Both the position numbers and the translations under genes were made by a program. Below are positions 1-9,931 of a stretch of DNA of 27,595 nt, one piece after another (positions within the stretch are counted from its first letter, which is position 1; every line of letters starts with the position of its first letter). The DNA comes from JBCBSS01 sp039819065 (lineage in GTDB: Bacteria; Bacteroidota; Bacteroidia; Cytophagales; Cyclobacteriaceae): contig JBCBSS010000106.1 of the NCBI GenBank assembly GCA_039819065.1, positions 1 to 27,595 of the forward strand, read 5' to 3'. The notes beneath the pieces were generated by a model. That model had not been told where the DNA came from, did not search any database, and worked only from the letters and a program-made list of their open reading frames with translations.

Positions 1-3000
1 ATCCCCTTCATCCAAATTTGTATTTTCGTCGACATTAGCGTAATGACCTAGGCCATATTCGTTATCAAAGTTTATCTCTTTAAAGGGTGAGGTGTAAGAA
101 CTGCCTCTTCTATTTCTTCTTATTCTTTCTTTTGGAATTTTTACAATTGAAACTTCATTTTCGGTGTCGTTAATAATAACGTCAAGTATATTGATAGTTA
201 TTGCTTCTTCCCCTTCTCCAAAGGTAATTTCCATTGCACCGGATGAATAAAGTAAATCTAGACTTTTGTAAGTATCACGTTCGAACTCATCCTCAATTGC
301 AGAATAATCTCTGTTTTCTTCATAAGAGTAGATGTTATCACCTATTCGAATTTGTTTGCCATCAGGATCAATAAATTTGATCGGATTGTTAGCTACGTAA
401 TTGTAAGACGAAAATGAATAATAATCCTCCGCCAAAGGATCCACATTAAACCACCTACCCAAATCCGCTTGGTACATCCTAGCCCCATAGTCATACCATC
501 CCAGGTCAAGGTCAGTTTGTAGCTCTTTGCCGTTGTACAGGAACCTATTCTGTTGGTTGTTAGCCCTTTGATAGCTATTGTAAGTCAGTCCAAAAGGATA
601 ATAATCGTCTACCTGAACGACCGGCGAAGCATTATGCACTACTTTCAAATCGTCAAAGTACGTGTAATTGAGCGTGTTGCTCTCATTACTAACATAAATA
701 TAAATATAACCGGATTCTTTTACCTCTATCGGGTCAAATTTTAGAAGCTCTTGGCTAAAATCAGCGGCGGAGCTGACTGGCTTAAACCCGGCGTCAACAT
801 AGTTCATATCTTGATCAAATAGCAGGTAGTTGAGGTAAGCGGCCGGCACATTGTCATCACTAGTACCGCCAAAAGCACCCGGAGCCGCTAATAGCGCTGC
901 ATTCAAATTATTGAAGATATTCAGTGCTTCACCCGTACCGCCGCTTGAACCACCAAACGCCAAAGCTATGGCATCAATAAGTGCCGATGCGTTCAGTGCA
1001 TTAGTATACCCTGAACCGCCCTCAAAGTAGGCATAGGCTTCTATCTCCACCACATCCCCGGCACCTACCTGTAGACTGATAGCTGGCCCTATCGGTTGGT
1101 TGGCATTGAGCCTTACCACCTCGTTAGGGGATTGACTGGCGCCTAGGAAAGTAACCCTGGTCTGGTCTATGCCAGTGAAGAGGGCTTCTTCTTCGGTGGC
1201 GTTCTCAGTCTCCATGGTAGCCAGGTAGGTGATCGTGTCCGGCTTGGTGGTGAAGGTGAGGCGTACGTTGCCCAGGTGGTCTTTGAGGTGGTATTGGTAT
1301 TCCGGGCTTGGGATTGCTTCGTCGTCCCTCCTCGCAATGACAACACGGCCTTCTTCGTGTTGGATCAATTGCAGGGTGTCGTTTTCATAGATGAACTCGC
1401 CGATATAGTCCGTGCGCTTGATGAGTGCCCCCAGGCTATCGTAGACCTCTTGGGCTAGTTTGATCCCTGCTGCGTCATAAAGGTAGCGGATATAGGCGCC
1501 GTTGCCCTTGGTTACCGTATCCGGCAGGTTGAGGTAGTTGTAGGCAATGGCCGTGATGTCCTTGTTCTTGTCTTCGATCATATTGCCATTGTCATCATAA
1601 TCGTAGTCGTTGCTGCCCTCGTTACCGTCCTTGAAGCCCTGGAGGTCATCGCCATTGTCAGTAACAGCATTAAGTTGGTTACTGCTGGTATAGTCATAGG
1701 CCAGGCTGTCCATCACCGAGCCGCCTTGCCCTTTCCTGGTCAAGGATTCGATGTTGCCATTGAGATCATAGGTCAGGTCAGAGACTGTGTAGGCGGTTGA
1801 AGATGTCCAATTAGCACCTACCTTGGTATTGTAGCCAGCGGTTTTCAACCTATTCAATGCATCGTAGGTATAAGTGTAAGCCCTGGCCGTTTCATTGTCC
1901 AAGCCAACCACAGCACTCCACTGGATGGCAGAGATATTGCCGTTATGTGCCTTTTGGTTGCCCAGGTAGACAAGTGAATCATTGTAATGCAACTGCATGC
2001 CGAAAAGGTCTTTGGCCTGCCCCAAGTCATTGTTAATGAGAGGATCATGATCTACAGCGGCGTTATTGATTGAGGTCAGCCAACCACGGATGTTATAGCG
2101 GTAGTCCACTGACTGGTGATAACTGGTGCCTGCGTCTTCACTGTGCAGGTTTTTCTCGATCAATTCACCCAGCTCATTGTACTGGTTTTCAGCCAGTATG
2201 ACCTCCGGCCCATCATCTAGTTGGTGGTGGGTCGCTAGCAACCTGCTGCCATGGTCATAGTCGAAAGCCCTGCGGGTGACCAAGGTCGTGTCCTGGCTTA
2301 CGCCTGTGCCTCCAAATGAGGTCCTGATGTTATTTAAGGTGGCTAGATTCTGGCTAAAAGATACATCGGCGATCAATGTACCAGTAGAGCTGATAGTTGA
2401 GGTGTGGAAAGTGAGATCATTTTTCTTGTAATGGATTTTATCACCTATACGCTCTATCCTGAGCCTGTCACCTTTCTCGTAGCTCTCCAAAAGCCCCTCG
2501 TAAGTGCCATTTTCATAAACGCCCACACCGGCAGCTGCACTAAAGAATAAGGCATAGTCAATGGTATTGAAATGAGCATTGGGGTTGTTGGCCGAAAGTC
2601 CTATCATTCTGCCACGATTGAGCTCAATGGCGCTAGCCTCAATCCAGCCATCTTCCCCGGCGGGCAAGGTATTGATCGACGCACCACCTGCCGTCCAGGC
2701 ACTACCCGTAACCTTGGTCATCTTATCACCTTCTACCTGTACCCCAACTAAATCGGTCCACACGACATCATATGCCGTGCTATGCTCCGTGATGGTTTCC
2801 AACAGCCTTCCGGTAAAGTCGTAGCGGTTAAATACCCTGTCCGTACGCCCTAACTGGTTTTCTGTTACGATTTGTACTACCCGGTAGCGGTCGTCATAGT
2901 AACTGACACTAGTATACCAGGCCTTGCCATCGATCTGGCGGGTCAATGTCCCCGTCACCTGACCGGTCACCCGGTCAAAGGCATTGGCTTCAAAACCTGT

Positions 3001-5514
3001 TTTGGTCGCATAATCCAGGTGTGCCCCCATGGTAGTGAGGAAGCTGTAATCATTATAGTAAGTGACGGTCAGGTAATCTTCTTCTTTGTTAACCAAAGGG
3101 TAGCTCTGGTTGGTATAGCGGTGTACACTAGCTCCGCTTACCTCGTACACCGGGTTACTGCCACTATAGAAGTTATCCACTGCCTGTTGCACCGTGGCCT
3201 GGTCTCCGGCTAAAGTATAAGTACCGGTCAGGATAGGGCGATTTAGTAAATCGTACTTGGTAAAAGTCCACTCATTGTCCTGGCGTTGCTCGCCGTCCTG
3301 GGTCATGACCAGTCTGTCCAGTTTATCATAAACCATGTAGACAGGCTTGGCTCCCGGCACTTGTTTTTTGACCATGCGCCTTCTGCCATCATACTCATAT
3401 AGGAATGCCCAACGGTCAAGCAAGCCCTGGGTCAGTATGTAAGGGAAGGTAGGGCTACCTACTTCTTTGACCGCTTCGGGTGGCAAAACTGCCCTTAAGT
3501 TGCCCAGGTCATCGTACAAGTAGTAGGTATCGGCCCATTGCGGGTTAGCTGGCGTACCGTCATACTGCACCCTTTTCAGTACCATCAAGCCCCTTTTATC
3601 GGTGTATTCCCTCACCAGGTGACCTTCTTCATCTTTGGTTTGGGCCACCATCAATTCCCCGTTACTGTAGTAGCCCAGCGATTGTGGTAGCGAGCCGTCA
3701 TAGTAATTCCTCCAATGGTGGATGTTTTCGGCAGCGGTATTGACCAGTTGCCTTTGCGCTATGGTATGGCCTGAGCCAATGGTCCAATCTGCCCCGGGGG
3801 CAGATTGTTCCAATACCCGGTTTAGTGGTGAGGCTTCGAATACACTTTCCGCATAGGGGTGGGTGCTATGGGCCACCGCCGTTTCATTTTGGTAGAATTG
3901 AGATTGCGCATTGATGGCGTTGGTTTTATAACGGCCGTCATTGCCACCGGTATAAGGTAGGTAACTGGTGCCTTGGCGGCCGAAACCGTCATACACCATC
4001 GGCTGTATAATGTCCTTCTTGCCCGGGCTGGCCTGGGTGGCTATCGTCTGTACGCCCCTGCCCAGCCCGTCCAGGTAAGTAACCTGCTGTTGCATATCAT
4101 CTACGGCCAGGCCGGCAACACCTTGTTGGGTAGTTACCGGTACCAAGGGCATGTTTTCTTTCACATAATTCATGGCCCTGTCCGGTGTGCCGAGTAGCTC
4201 ATCGATCACCACAGCCACCGGTTGATAAGGGTCAGACCCACCTTTGGTAAGTACCACAGTATAAATGCCCAGAGTAGTAGCGTTATAAGAGGCTCCGGTA
4301 GCCCCGCTGATATTGGCCCCATCCTGGCGCCATTGGTAGGTATCAAAGCTGCCGTTAACGGTAATTTGCCGTGCACTGGCCACTGTACTCACTACCAGCT
4401 CCGGTGCTTGGTAGGCGGTCACCGTCACGTTGAGGGGAGTAGTACTGGCACAACTGCCATCGGATTGAACCACGGTATAAGCAGCCGACTGCCCACCATC
4501 CAGGTCAAATGCATAGCTGCTGCCATTCACTTGCGCGGGATCAAACAATACCGCGTTACCCAGGCCATCAAACCATTGGTAGCTGTAGCCCTGGTCTTGC
4601 AGGTTTACCGTGACTGTGCCATCCCCGATAATGGGTTTGACCGTGCTTGATACCACCGGTGTAGGCGGCATGGTGTTAGAACTGGCGGTGATGGCCACTC
4701 TGGCGCTTTCACATCCAGTCACTGTATTGTAGGCACTGACATAAACGGTTTTTTGCTCACCATTGGTGAGGCTGACATTGCAGTTGAAACCGGTACAGAA
4801 CGGGGTGATATCGGCTATACCTGGAAACCACCTGGCCACTGTATTGGCAGGGCTGCCCGGTATACTGACCGTAATAGACTGGTTACCGGCACCGCAAAGG
4901 GTGGCCGCGTTGACCAGCGTAGGGTCAGCCGGTGTGGCATTGACCGTAACAGCCGCCGAAGTAGCGCTACTCCAGTTCCCGCTTTTATACCCCCGTAAGT
5001 AGATGGTGCCATTACTGGACATGGTGTAGGTGCTGGCCGCATTGACCGGGTTTTGTGCTGTACCCGTGGCCGAAGTCTGCCAGTACCAGGCCTCGCCCAG
5101 TGGAGGGCCACCGATGTAGGAGATGGTCTTATCCCCGCAAGTATTGGAGGATACCTGGGGCGTAGGGGGTGTAGCTGGCCCTGAAGAGATCGCTACTGTT
5201 TTAGTGACCGTATGCGTAACCGGCCCTGAAAAGGTAAACTCGTCATAGGTAAAGATCACATTGACCGCACCTGAGGTACCGGTAAAGTTAACGGTGGCAT
5301 TGTTGAAATTGGAACCGGTAATGTTGGCCTGGCCAGCATTACCGACCGACCAGGAAAAGCCCAAGGGCAGGTCGGTGTAGTTATGGGTGTAAGTATGCGT
5401 ACCGCCCGGTGCCACCGTGGCAGGGCCACTGATGGTCACCTGGGCCAGGGCCGGGCTACTGCCGATCAGCAGTAACAGGCCGCATAGCAAAGACATATAT
5501 CGGAATAAGGACAT
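1..5514 (-). CDS. DUF6443 / RHS-core protein with variable C-terminal tip (3' end off the left edge)
   Basis: The reading frame is open from 5610 to base 1 (spot-translated across most of its length, no stop seen). I place the start at 5514 because it gives a signal peptide (MSLFRYMSLLCG...ALAQ). An in-frame ATG at 5610 lies just after the upstream stop, with an AAGGGA motif before it, and remains possible. In order: signal peptide; about 440 residues of Ig/PKD-like repeats; the DUF6443 start (VTYLDGLGRGVQTIATQASP, about residue 470); YD repeats; a lectin-like inserted module (about residues 920-1060); the DHLGNVR segment (about 1405); and the RHS core YDYGARMYQADLGRWFNVDP (about 1670). After DPDGK (base 360) comes a more AT-rich, unrelated tip of at least 119 residues. 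RHS proteins typically build a shell around such a tip, which is often a toxin. It is the last visible gene of the minus-strand run starting at 9884. Family certain; tip function inferred. Confidence 0.93.
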   Translation of the reverse strand, partial: MSLFRYMSLLCGLLLLIGSSPALAQVTISGPATVAPGGTHTYTHNYTDLPLGFSWSVGNAGQANITGSNFNNATVNFTGTSGAVNVIFTYDEFTFSGPVTHTVTKTVAISSGPATPPTPQVSSNTCGDKTISYIGGPPLGEAWYWQTSATGTAQNPVNAASTYTMSSNGTIYLRGYKSGNWSSATSAAVTVNATPADPTLVNAATLCGAGNQSITVSIPGSPANTVARWFPGIADITPFCTGFNCNVSLTNGEQKTVYVSAYNTVTGCESARVAITASSNTMPPTPVVSSTVKPIIGDGTVTVNLQDQGYSYQWFDGLGNAVLFDPAQVNGSSYAFDLDGGQSAAYTVVQSDGSCASTTPLNVTVTAYQAPELVVSTVASARQITVNGSFDTYQWRQDGANISGATGASYNATTLGIYTVVLTKGGSDPYQPVAVVIDELLGTPDRAMNYVKENMPLVPVTTQQGVAGLAVDDMQQQVTYLDGLGRGVQTIATQASPGKKDIIQPMVYDGFGRQGTSYLPYTGGNDGRYKTNAINAQSQFYQNETAVAHSTHPYAESVFEASPLNRVLEQSAPGADWTIGSGHTIAQRQLVNTAAENIHHWRNYYDGSLPQSLGYYSNGELMVAQTKDEEGHLVREYTDKRGLMVLKRVQYDGTPANPQWADTYYLYDDLGNLRAVLPPEAVKEVGSPTFPYILTQGLLDRWAFLYEYDGRRRMVKKQVPGAKPVYMVYDKLDRLVMTQDGEQRQDNEWTFTKYDLLNRPILTGTYTLAGDQATVQQAVDNFYSGSNPVYEVSGASVHRYTNQSYPLVNKEEDYLTVTYYNDYSFLTTMGAHLDYATKTGFEANAFDRVTGQVTGTLTRQIDGKAWYTSVSYYDDRYRVVQIVTENQLGRTDRVFNRYDFTGRLLETITEHSTAYDVVWTDLVGVQVEGDKMTKVTGSAWTAGGASINTLPAGEDGWIEASAIELNRGRMIGLSANNPNAHFNTIDYALFFSAAAGVGVYENGTYEGLLESYEKGDRLRIERIGDKIHYKKNDLTFHTSTISSTGTLIADVSFSQNLATLNNIRTSFGGTGVSQDTTLVTRRAFDYDHGSRLLATHHQLDDGPEVILAENQYNELGELIEKNLHSEDAGTSYHQSVDYRYNIRGWLTSINNAAVDHDPLINNDLGQAKDLFGMQLHYNDSLVYLGNQKAHNGNISAIQWSAVVGLDNETARAYTYTYDALNRLKTAGYNTKVGANWTSSTAYTVSDLTYDLNGNIESLTRKGQGGSVMDSLAYDYTSSNQLNAVTDNGDDLQGFKDGNEGSNDYDYDDNGNMIEDKNKDITAIAYNYLNLPDTVTKGNGAYIRYLYDAAGIKLAQEVYDSLGALIKRTDYIGEFIYENDTLQLIQHEEGRVVIARRDDEAIPSPEYQYHLKDHLGNVRLTFTTKPDTITYLATMETENATEEEALFTGIDQTRVTFLGASQSPNEVVRLNANQPIGPAISLQVGAGDVVEIEAYAYFEGGSGYTNALNASALIDAIALAFGGSSGGTGEALNIFNNLNAALLAAPGAFGGTSDDNVPAAYLNYLLFDQDMNYVDAGFKPVSSAADFSQELLKFDPIEVKESGYIYIYVSNESNTLNYTYFDDLKVVHNASPVVQVDDYYPFGLTYNSYQRANNQQNRFLYNGKELQTDLDLGWYDYGARMYQADLGRWFNVDPLAEDYYSFSSYNYVANNPIKFIDPDGKQIRIGDNIYSYEENRDYSAIEDEFERDTYKSLDLLYSSGAMEITFGEGEEAITINILDVIINDTENEVSIVKIPKERIRRNRRGSSYTSPFKEINFDNEYGLGHYANVDENTNLDEGD
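1311..1341 (-). repeat. GTCATTGCGAGG-type dispersed repeat read in frame inside the RHS gene
   Basis: Read on the minus strand, this 31-nt stretch begins GTCATTGCGAGGAGG and ends GACGAAGCAATCC. It matches the short intergenic repeat common in Bacteroidota genomes. It begins exactly on a codon boundary of the surrounding RHS frame and encodes VIARRDDEAI, between HEEGR and the conserved YQYHLKDHLGNVR segment. The match to the repeat family is from memory; the in-frame position is directly visible. Confidence 0.75.
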
Positions 5515-5611
5515 AAAGTTCAAGTTCTTGTGTTGGGCATCATGTGTTTGATTATCAAGCAAGGGCGATACTGTACCGGCCAGGCTTTTGTTTTCATAGG
5601 CAGGTCGCATA

Positions 5612-8600
5612 TCAGTTGTCCCTTCTGTAGTTGTAGTCATAAGTTTTCAGGATGTTGCCTTCTTGGTCTTTGATGCGCAGCAAACGCCCCAGGTCATCAT
5701 ACTCATAGTAGCTCACCAGGTAGTTGGCATCCACGGCCGAGGTCATCAGCCCACGGGCAGCATCATAGGTATAAGTAGTCATCTGTGCTGCTACAGGCCT
5801 TAACCTTATCTCATCCACCCAACCGGTCATCACTATGGTTCCTATCGAGACACCGACCGAGTAGCTCACATCCATTTCACGATACTCCCAATCCCCCGTG
5901 CCATTGGGTTTATACATATAGCTCAGTATATAATCACCGGATTGGTCAGGCAAACCGGCCGTGGGAATGTTTATGGGTTGATTGGTCAGTATCCGGTAGC
6001 GGTTGCCGCTATAGGCGGCCGATGGGTCTTCGGTAGCAGTAGCGTCCTCTTCATAGCCGTTATAATAGAGCTGCCCCGGAGTGGCGGCCACGGCCTCGGC
6101 CACAGGCAGGGTCTCATCATAACCCCAGATGTAACTGCGCCTGATACCATCCGCTGGCAGTACAGAGAGCATGTTGCCGTTCTCCGCATAGGTATCATAG
6201 GTCAGTCTTGCTTCGTAATGGCTGTTGGGCACCATGGCTGTGTATTTGCCATTGCTTTGCGCTTCGGTGAAGTTACCGATAGGTGCATTACTATTGACCA
6301 GGTACACTTGGTCGGGCAGGATGATACCGTGTGCTTCTTTGTAGGTAGTGACCTGTCCGGAAGTCAAGCCGCTGATCCCTCCGGTGGGGTTAGTCACCTT
6401 CACCTGCTGTTCTATGACCGGGGATAATATGTTGCGGCTCACCATTTCATTGAGAATAGTGATACCGGTATAATCGCTGGGGTATTTGTTGATGGTGGTG
6501 ATCACTTGCCCTTCACTGGTAGTTTGTACCTGGGTACCGGGCAGCAGGGTGACCGGATCGTAAGTATAGTCAGTGATGTTTTCTAAATAGATGCTGTCAA
6601 TCTCCTGGTCGTAGATACGCTCTACGGTCTTGTCCAGTTGGAAGATATCCGAGCGGTCAAAGTAATCCCTGTGTACAAAGGTTTCCTGTTCAACGAAAGT
6701 ACATTTTTTACAGGCGGCCATCACTTGCCTGGCATAGCGTCTGCTCCATACTTTGTTTTCCAGCACCGTCTGGCCGTTATAGGTAAAGGGTTGTGAAGAA
6801 TAGGTGTTTTCTACCTCCCGCACCTTCACATATTGCCCCCCGGCGTATTTATAGTCTTCCTGTTTGTTCAGTAGGCCATAGCGGTCACTGGCGTCATGAT
6901 CCGGTACAATGGGAAAGCTCACCACATACTGCTCTTGGGATGGCGGTGGTACACTATAATAGAATACGCTTTTACCGGTGGTAATAGTGCCGTCTGGCGG
7001 GGTGCCACCCGGCGCCGTTAAAGGGTCAAAGACATTGGCATCGACCGAATAGACCGAAACTTCACCATAACCAACAGGACTACCCTGCAAGGTCAGCTGG
7101 GGCAGGTTACTCTGCGAGCTTCTCACCAGGTAAGTCCAGAAAAAGACCCCTTCATCATAGGGCAGACAGGCAGAAAATACATACGGTCCCCCTGGCGCCG
7201 GTGGTTGACCGGTGTTGCCGTAGGCGATGTGCGTATAGCTTACAGGGGTGCGCAATACCCCACTGGAATGGCCCGTACTATCGGTAAGGTACAGGTATGT
7301 TTTGATCAGATCAGGCGTCAACCCGTTGCCCTCGCTCAAAGTGGTCCTTTTTACCCGTAACCCGCCCCCTTGTTTGCTGTGTACCGTCGTGCCGGCCGCG
7401 TCGCTCACTTCCCACCACAGCTTCAGGCTAATCTGCTGCCCGCTGAAATTGCTTTGGCAAAGGATATCATCGATAGGGTCAGCATTGGGATCGTCCTGCA
7501 ACTCATCCACAGGGCATGATATCGGCGTTACCGTACAGTTACAGGTATAGTCTTTCATCCTGCCCCTGATCTTGTAATCACCGGCGGTCAGCAGCGTCCG
7601 TTTGCCAAAGCCATCCTGTGGTATGGTCAGGTTACTGTGGAAGTCGTAAGTGCTGCCTGATTTTTTATATAGCTTTAAGTAAAGGAAGGGGCTACCGGTA
7701 GTATGGCCGTTCTGGCCATTGACCGGCAGACTGCTGAAAATACGCACATGGCGGTCTTGGGCCAGGGTGAAGGTTTGCTCTTTCACGTCCTGGGTAGCGC
7801 TGTAGTCCATCAAAAACTCCAGGCTGTCGGCTGGTTTGACCGTGTAAGGTTCGTAATACTCGTTCAGTTCATAATCGAACTGGGCATAACCCCCGGTTGG
7901 GTACTGGATCTTTTCCAGGATACCCAGGTCGGCCCAATGATTGCCCTCCCGGTTGGCCCCGCGGAAATCCACTTCCTTATAGGGCTGGCCCGGTTCGTAG
8001 AGTGATAATAGGGGTATCTGGTTAGAATTGCGGGTATAGCCGGGTAAAAGGGTGGTATTACCGGCGTTATTAAAGTAGCCCCAATGATCGCGGTCTTTGT
8101 TGTGACGGTTAGGGCGAAAGCTACTGTTGTAAGTGAAAATGTAAGGAGGGATTTGCTTGTTGTTCAAGCCTTCTTCCTGCAAAGTATCCAGGCGCAAGGC
8201 GTAGTTGGAATAGGTGTCAGGGTCGGTTGCCTTGGCCAGTACATTGATGTTCGGATGGGCACCGGCCAGGCTGTAATAGCTGTGCTTAAAGTTGAAGGCC
8301 CTGACCATTTCATTTTTATAAAATACCTTGATTGTTTTCAAGCTATGTCCACCTTGTAGGTCCAGCCTGGTTACAGTGTCTGCCTCGAACTCGATATGAT
8401 GGCCGGTAGTGGAGATGATCTTGCTCAGGCGTTGGCCTTTCACTTCCATGGTCTGGGTGCGGGTCAGGTTGTTGACCGCTCCGGCAGGGCTGATGCCGGT
8501 GCCCTGTACAGCATCATACAAAGAGACCGCCGCATCGATGATGTAGTGAGTGGTCTCCGGCGTATATTCATACCTGATCGTGTCCTTGCCCGAAGGTGAA

Positions 8601-9412
8601 ATGATTTCCAGCAGGTTCCAGGTGGTGGGTAGGTTGCTACCATCATAACAAAGGCTGACGCCTGATGTCGTACCATTGTTCAGGGCTGTGGTCAGCTCAG
8701 AAGCCACCAGGCCCCCATCGGTTTTACCCAGCACATACTGGGTACCGTCTTCTGCGGTGATCTTCCACTGGTAATCGGTTTGAGGCAGCATAGGCATACT
8801 GCCGGTGTAGGGATGGTCTATTTTGATGGCCTGGTGGGGCATCAGGTACAGGTCGCGATCGTGGTCAAAGACAAACCGGCCTGATTTACCCGGCACCCGA
8901 AAGAAGTAGGTATCGGCTTCGGCGTCATAGCAGCCACCGCCCAGTTCATCAGCCCGCGAATAATCGGCAAAGATGGTCTCACTACAATTGAGGTCCTCAA
9001 ATTGACCATTAACGTCGATAGGGGCGTCATTGGTGAAATAGCCCCGATCACGCTCATCGGCCTTGCCACGGATGGTGCGGCTTACTACACCAGTAGCGTT
9101 CAAAGTCCATCCACTGCCTATCCAAGATCCTATTTCTTCCACTTTTAATCCAGAAGCATGATAGCTGATGCTCACCGGCAGGTTCAGGCCGCGCCCTTGT
9201 ATGGTATATATCGGTACCGATATCTCTGGTACACCAGTGTAAAGACTGACTGGTAAATCTACGAACTTGCCCAGCGAAGCAGCCTCCGGGGAAGGAGGGA
9301 TCACATTGGGACTGGTAATGGGTGAAGCTTCTTCCTGTGCCCAGGCCAGGTGCACCGCACACAGAAGGGCCAGGGTTATTAATAACCTAAGTTTATTGTT
9401 CATTGCTGTCAT
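5612..9412 (-). CDS. Secreted RHS/YD-repeat protein without core or toxin tip
   Basis: This is a 1266-residue exported protein. Residues 1-25 form a signal peptide ending AWA-Q; a second Met at residue 4 could also start it. The segment SLGKFVDLPVSLYTGVPEIS (about residues 46-65) and the following SYHASGLKVEEIGSWIGSGW are the usual N-terminal block of Bacteroidota RHS proteins. A Cys-rich stretch with CNC, SCPVDE and ILCQS lies near the middle. YD repeats follow, ending in YYEYDDLGRLLRIKDQEGN just before the stop. Unlike its downstream neighbour it has no RHS core (no LGRWFNVDP) and no variable tip. It follows the small secreted protein by 19 nt and its stop lies 1-2 nt before the upper start candidate of the next RHS gene, so the three are probably co-transcribed. 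It may be a partner or shell subunit of the downstream RHS protein; that is inference. Confidence 0.92.
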   Translation of the reverse strand: MTAMNNKLRLLITLALLCAVHLAWAQEEASPITSPNVIPPSPEAASLGKFVDLPVSLYTGVPEISVPIYTIQGRGLNLPVSISYHASGLKVEEIGSWIGSGWTLNATGVVSRTIRGKADERDRGYFTNDAPIDVNGQFEDLNCSETIFADYSRADELGGGCYDAEADTYFFRVPGKSGRFVFDHDRDLYLMPHQAIKIDHPYTGSMPMLPQTDYQWKITAEDGTQYVLGKTDGGLVASELTTALNNGTTSGVSLCYDGSNLPTTWNLLEIISPSGKDTIRYEYTPETTHYIIDAAVSLYDAVQGTGISPAGAVNNLTRTQTMEVKGQRLSKIISTTGHHIEFEADTVTRLDLQGGHSLKTIKVFYKNEMVRAFNFKHSYYSLAGAHPNINVLAKATDPDTYSNYALRLDTLQEEGLNNKQIPPYIFTYNSSFRPNRHNKDRDHWGYFNNAGNTTLLPGYTRNSNQIPLLSLYEPGQPYKEVDFRGANREGNHWADLGILEKIQYPTGGYAQFDYELNEYYEPYTVKPADSLEFLMDYSATQDVKEQTFTLAQDRHVRIFSSLPVNGQNGHTTGSPFLYLKLYKKSGSTYDFHSNLTIPQDGFGKRTLLTAGDYKIRGRMKDYTCNCTVTPISCPVDELQDDPNADPIDDILCQSNFSGQQISLKLWWEVSDAAGTTVHSKQGGGLRVKRTTLSEGNGLTPDLIKTYLYLTDSTGHSSGVLRTPVSYTHIAYGNTGQPPAPGGPYVFSACLPYDEGVFFWTYLVRSSQSNLPQLTLQGSPVGYGEVSVYSVDANVFDPLTAPGGTPPDGTITTGKSVFYYSVPPPSQEQYVVSFPIVPDHDASDRYGLLNKQEDYKYAGGQYVKVREVENTYSSQPFTYNGQTVLENKVWSRRYARQVMAACKKCTFVEQETFVHRDYFDRSDIFQLDKTVERIYDQEIDSIYLENITDYTYDPVTLLPGTQVQTTSEGQVITTINKYPSDYTGITILNEMVSRNILSPVIEQQVKVTNPTGGISGLTSGQVTTYKEAHGIILPDQVYLVNSNAPIGNFTEAQSNGKYTAMVPNSHYEARLTYDTYAENGNMLSVLPADGIRRSYIWGYDETLPVAEAVAATPGQLYYNGYEEDATATEDPSAAYSGNRYRILTNQPINIPTAGLPDQSGDYILSYMYKPNGTGDWEYREMDVSYSVGVSIGTIVMTGWVDEIRLRPVAAQMTTYTYDAARGLMTSAVDANYLVSYYEYDDLGRLLRIKDQEGNILKTYDYNYRRDN

Positions 9413-9431
9413 AAAGATTGAGGGTTGTACT

Positions 9432-9884
9432 TTATTCTGTTTTATCTAAGATCAAATGATAGGCACCATCGCCTCTATGATCCAACGACATCCGGTTTGC
9501 TGATGGAAAAGTCAGCTGGTGGGTAAAGACCTGCCCATCCGCCCAGGTGATGGTCAAGATGGTCTGATCAGTATCAAGTGCCCAATGGCCGGTGCTGTTC
9601 TCGGTATAGGTATCAGTGGCTTCCAGCACACCATCTGCTTTGAAGTGCATCACCTTGCCGCGATAGCGGTCTTTTATCTGCGCCTGTTGGTCGGCATCAT
9701 AAGCCGCATAGGTGTCCTGGAAAGACTGTGGCATATGTGGTAACATCTGTTCAAAGGCGAAGCACCACTTGCCTGTGATCCTGTCGGAAACGTTGTCCTG
9801 GGCCTGGGCACTCACGGTACCCGATACCCATAAAATACTGGCCAAAAAGTACATGACCATTCTTCTTTCGATTGCGTTCTTCAT
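9432..9884 (-). CDS. Small secreted lipocalin-like hypothetical protein
   Basis: This is a 150-residue protein with an N-terminal signal peptide (MVMYFLASILWVSG, cleavage near SAQAQ). Translation could start at Met1 or at a Met around residue 9. The mature part has the pattern of small lipocalin-like or DUF-type Bacteroidota proteins: an early ITGKWCFAFEQML segment, then alternating strands (VMHFKADGVLEATDTY, GHWALDTDQTILTITWADG, HLILDKTE). It is the first gene of the minus-strand RHS run and lies 19 nt upstream of the 1266-residue RHS gene. Its role is unknown. It could be an accessory envelope protein of the RHS system. It is unlikely to be the immunity protein, which would normally follow the toxin tip. 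Confidence 0.8.
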   Translation of the reverse strand: MKNAIERRMVMYFLASILWVSGTVSAQAQDNVSDRITGKWCFAFEQMLPHMPQSFQDTYAAYDADQQAQIKDRYRGKVMHFKADGVLEATDTYTENSTGHWALDTDQTILTITWADGQVFTHQLTFPSANRMSLDHRGDGAYHLILDKTE

Positions 9885-9931
9885 GCTTTTGTGCTGAAAG
9901 GTTTATAGTGATTAGAAAATACGAGGCCACA

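Noticed and set aside
4753..5111. Several overlapping 79-98-codon frames on both strands inside the large RHS gene
   Set aside because: They are out-of-frame shadows of the high-GC Ig/PKD-like coding region and lack their own start signals.
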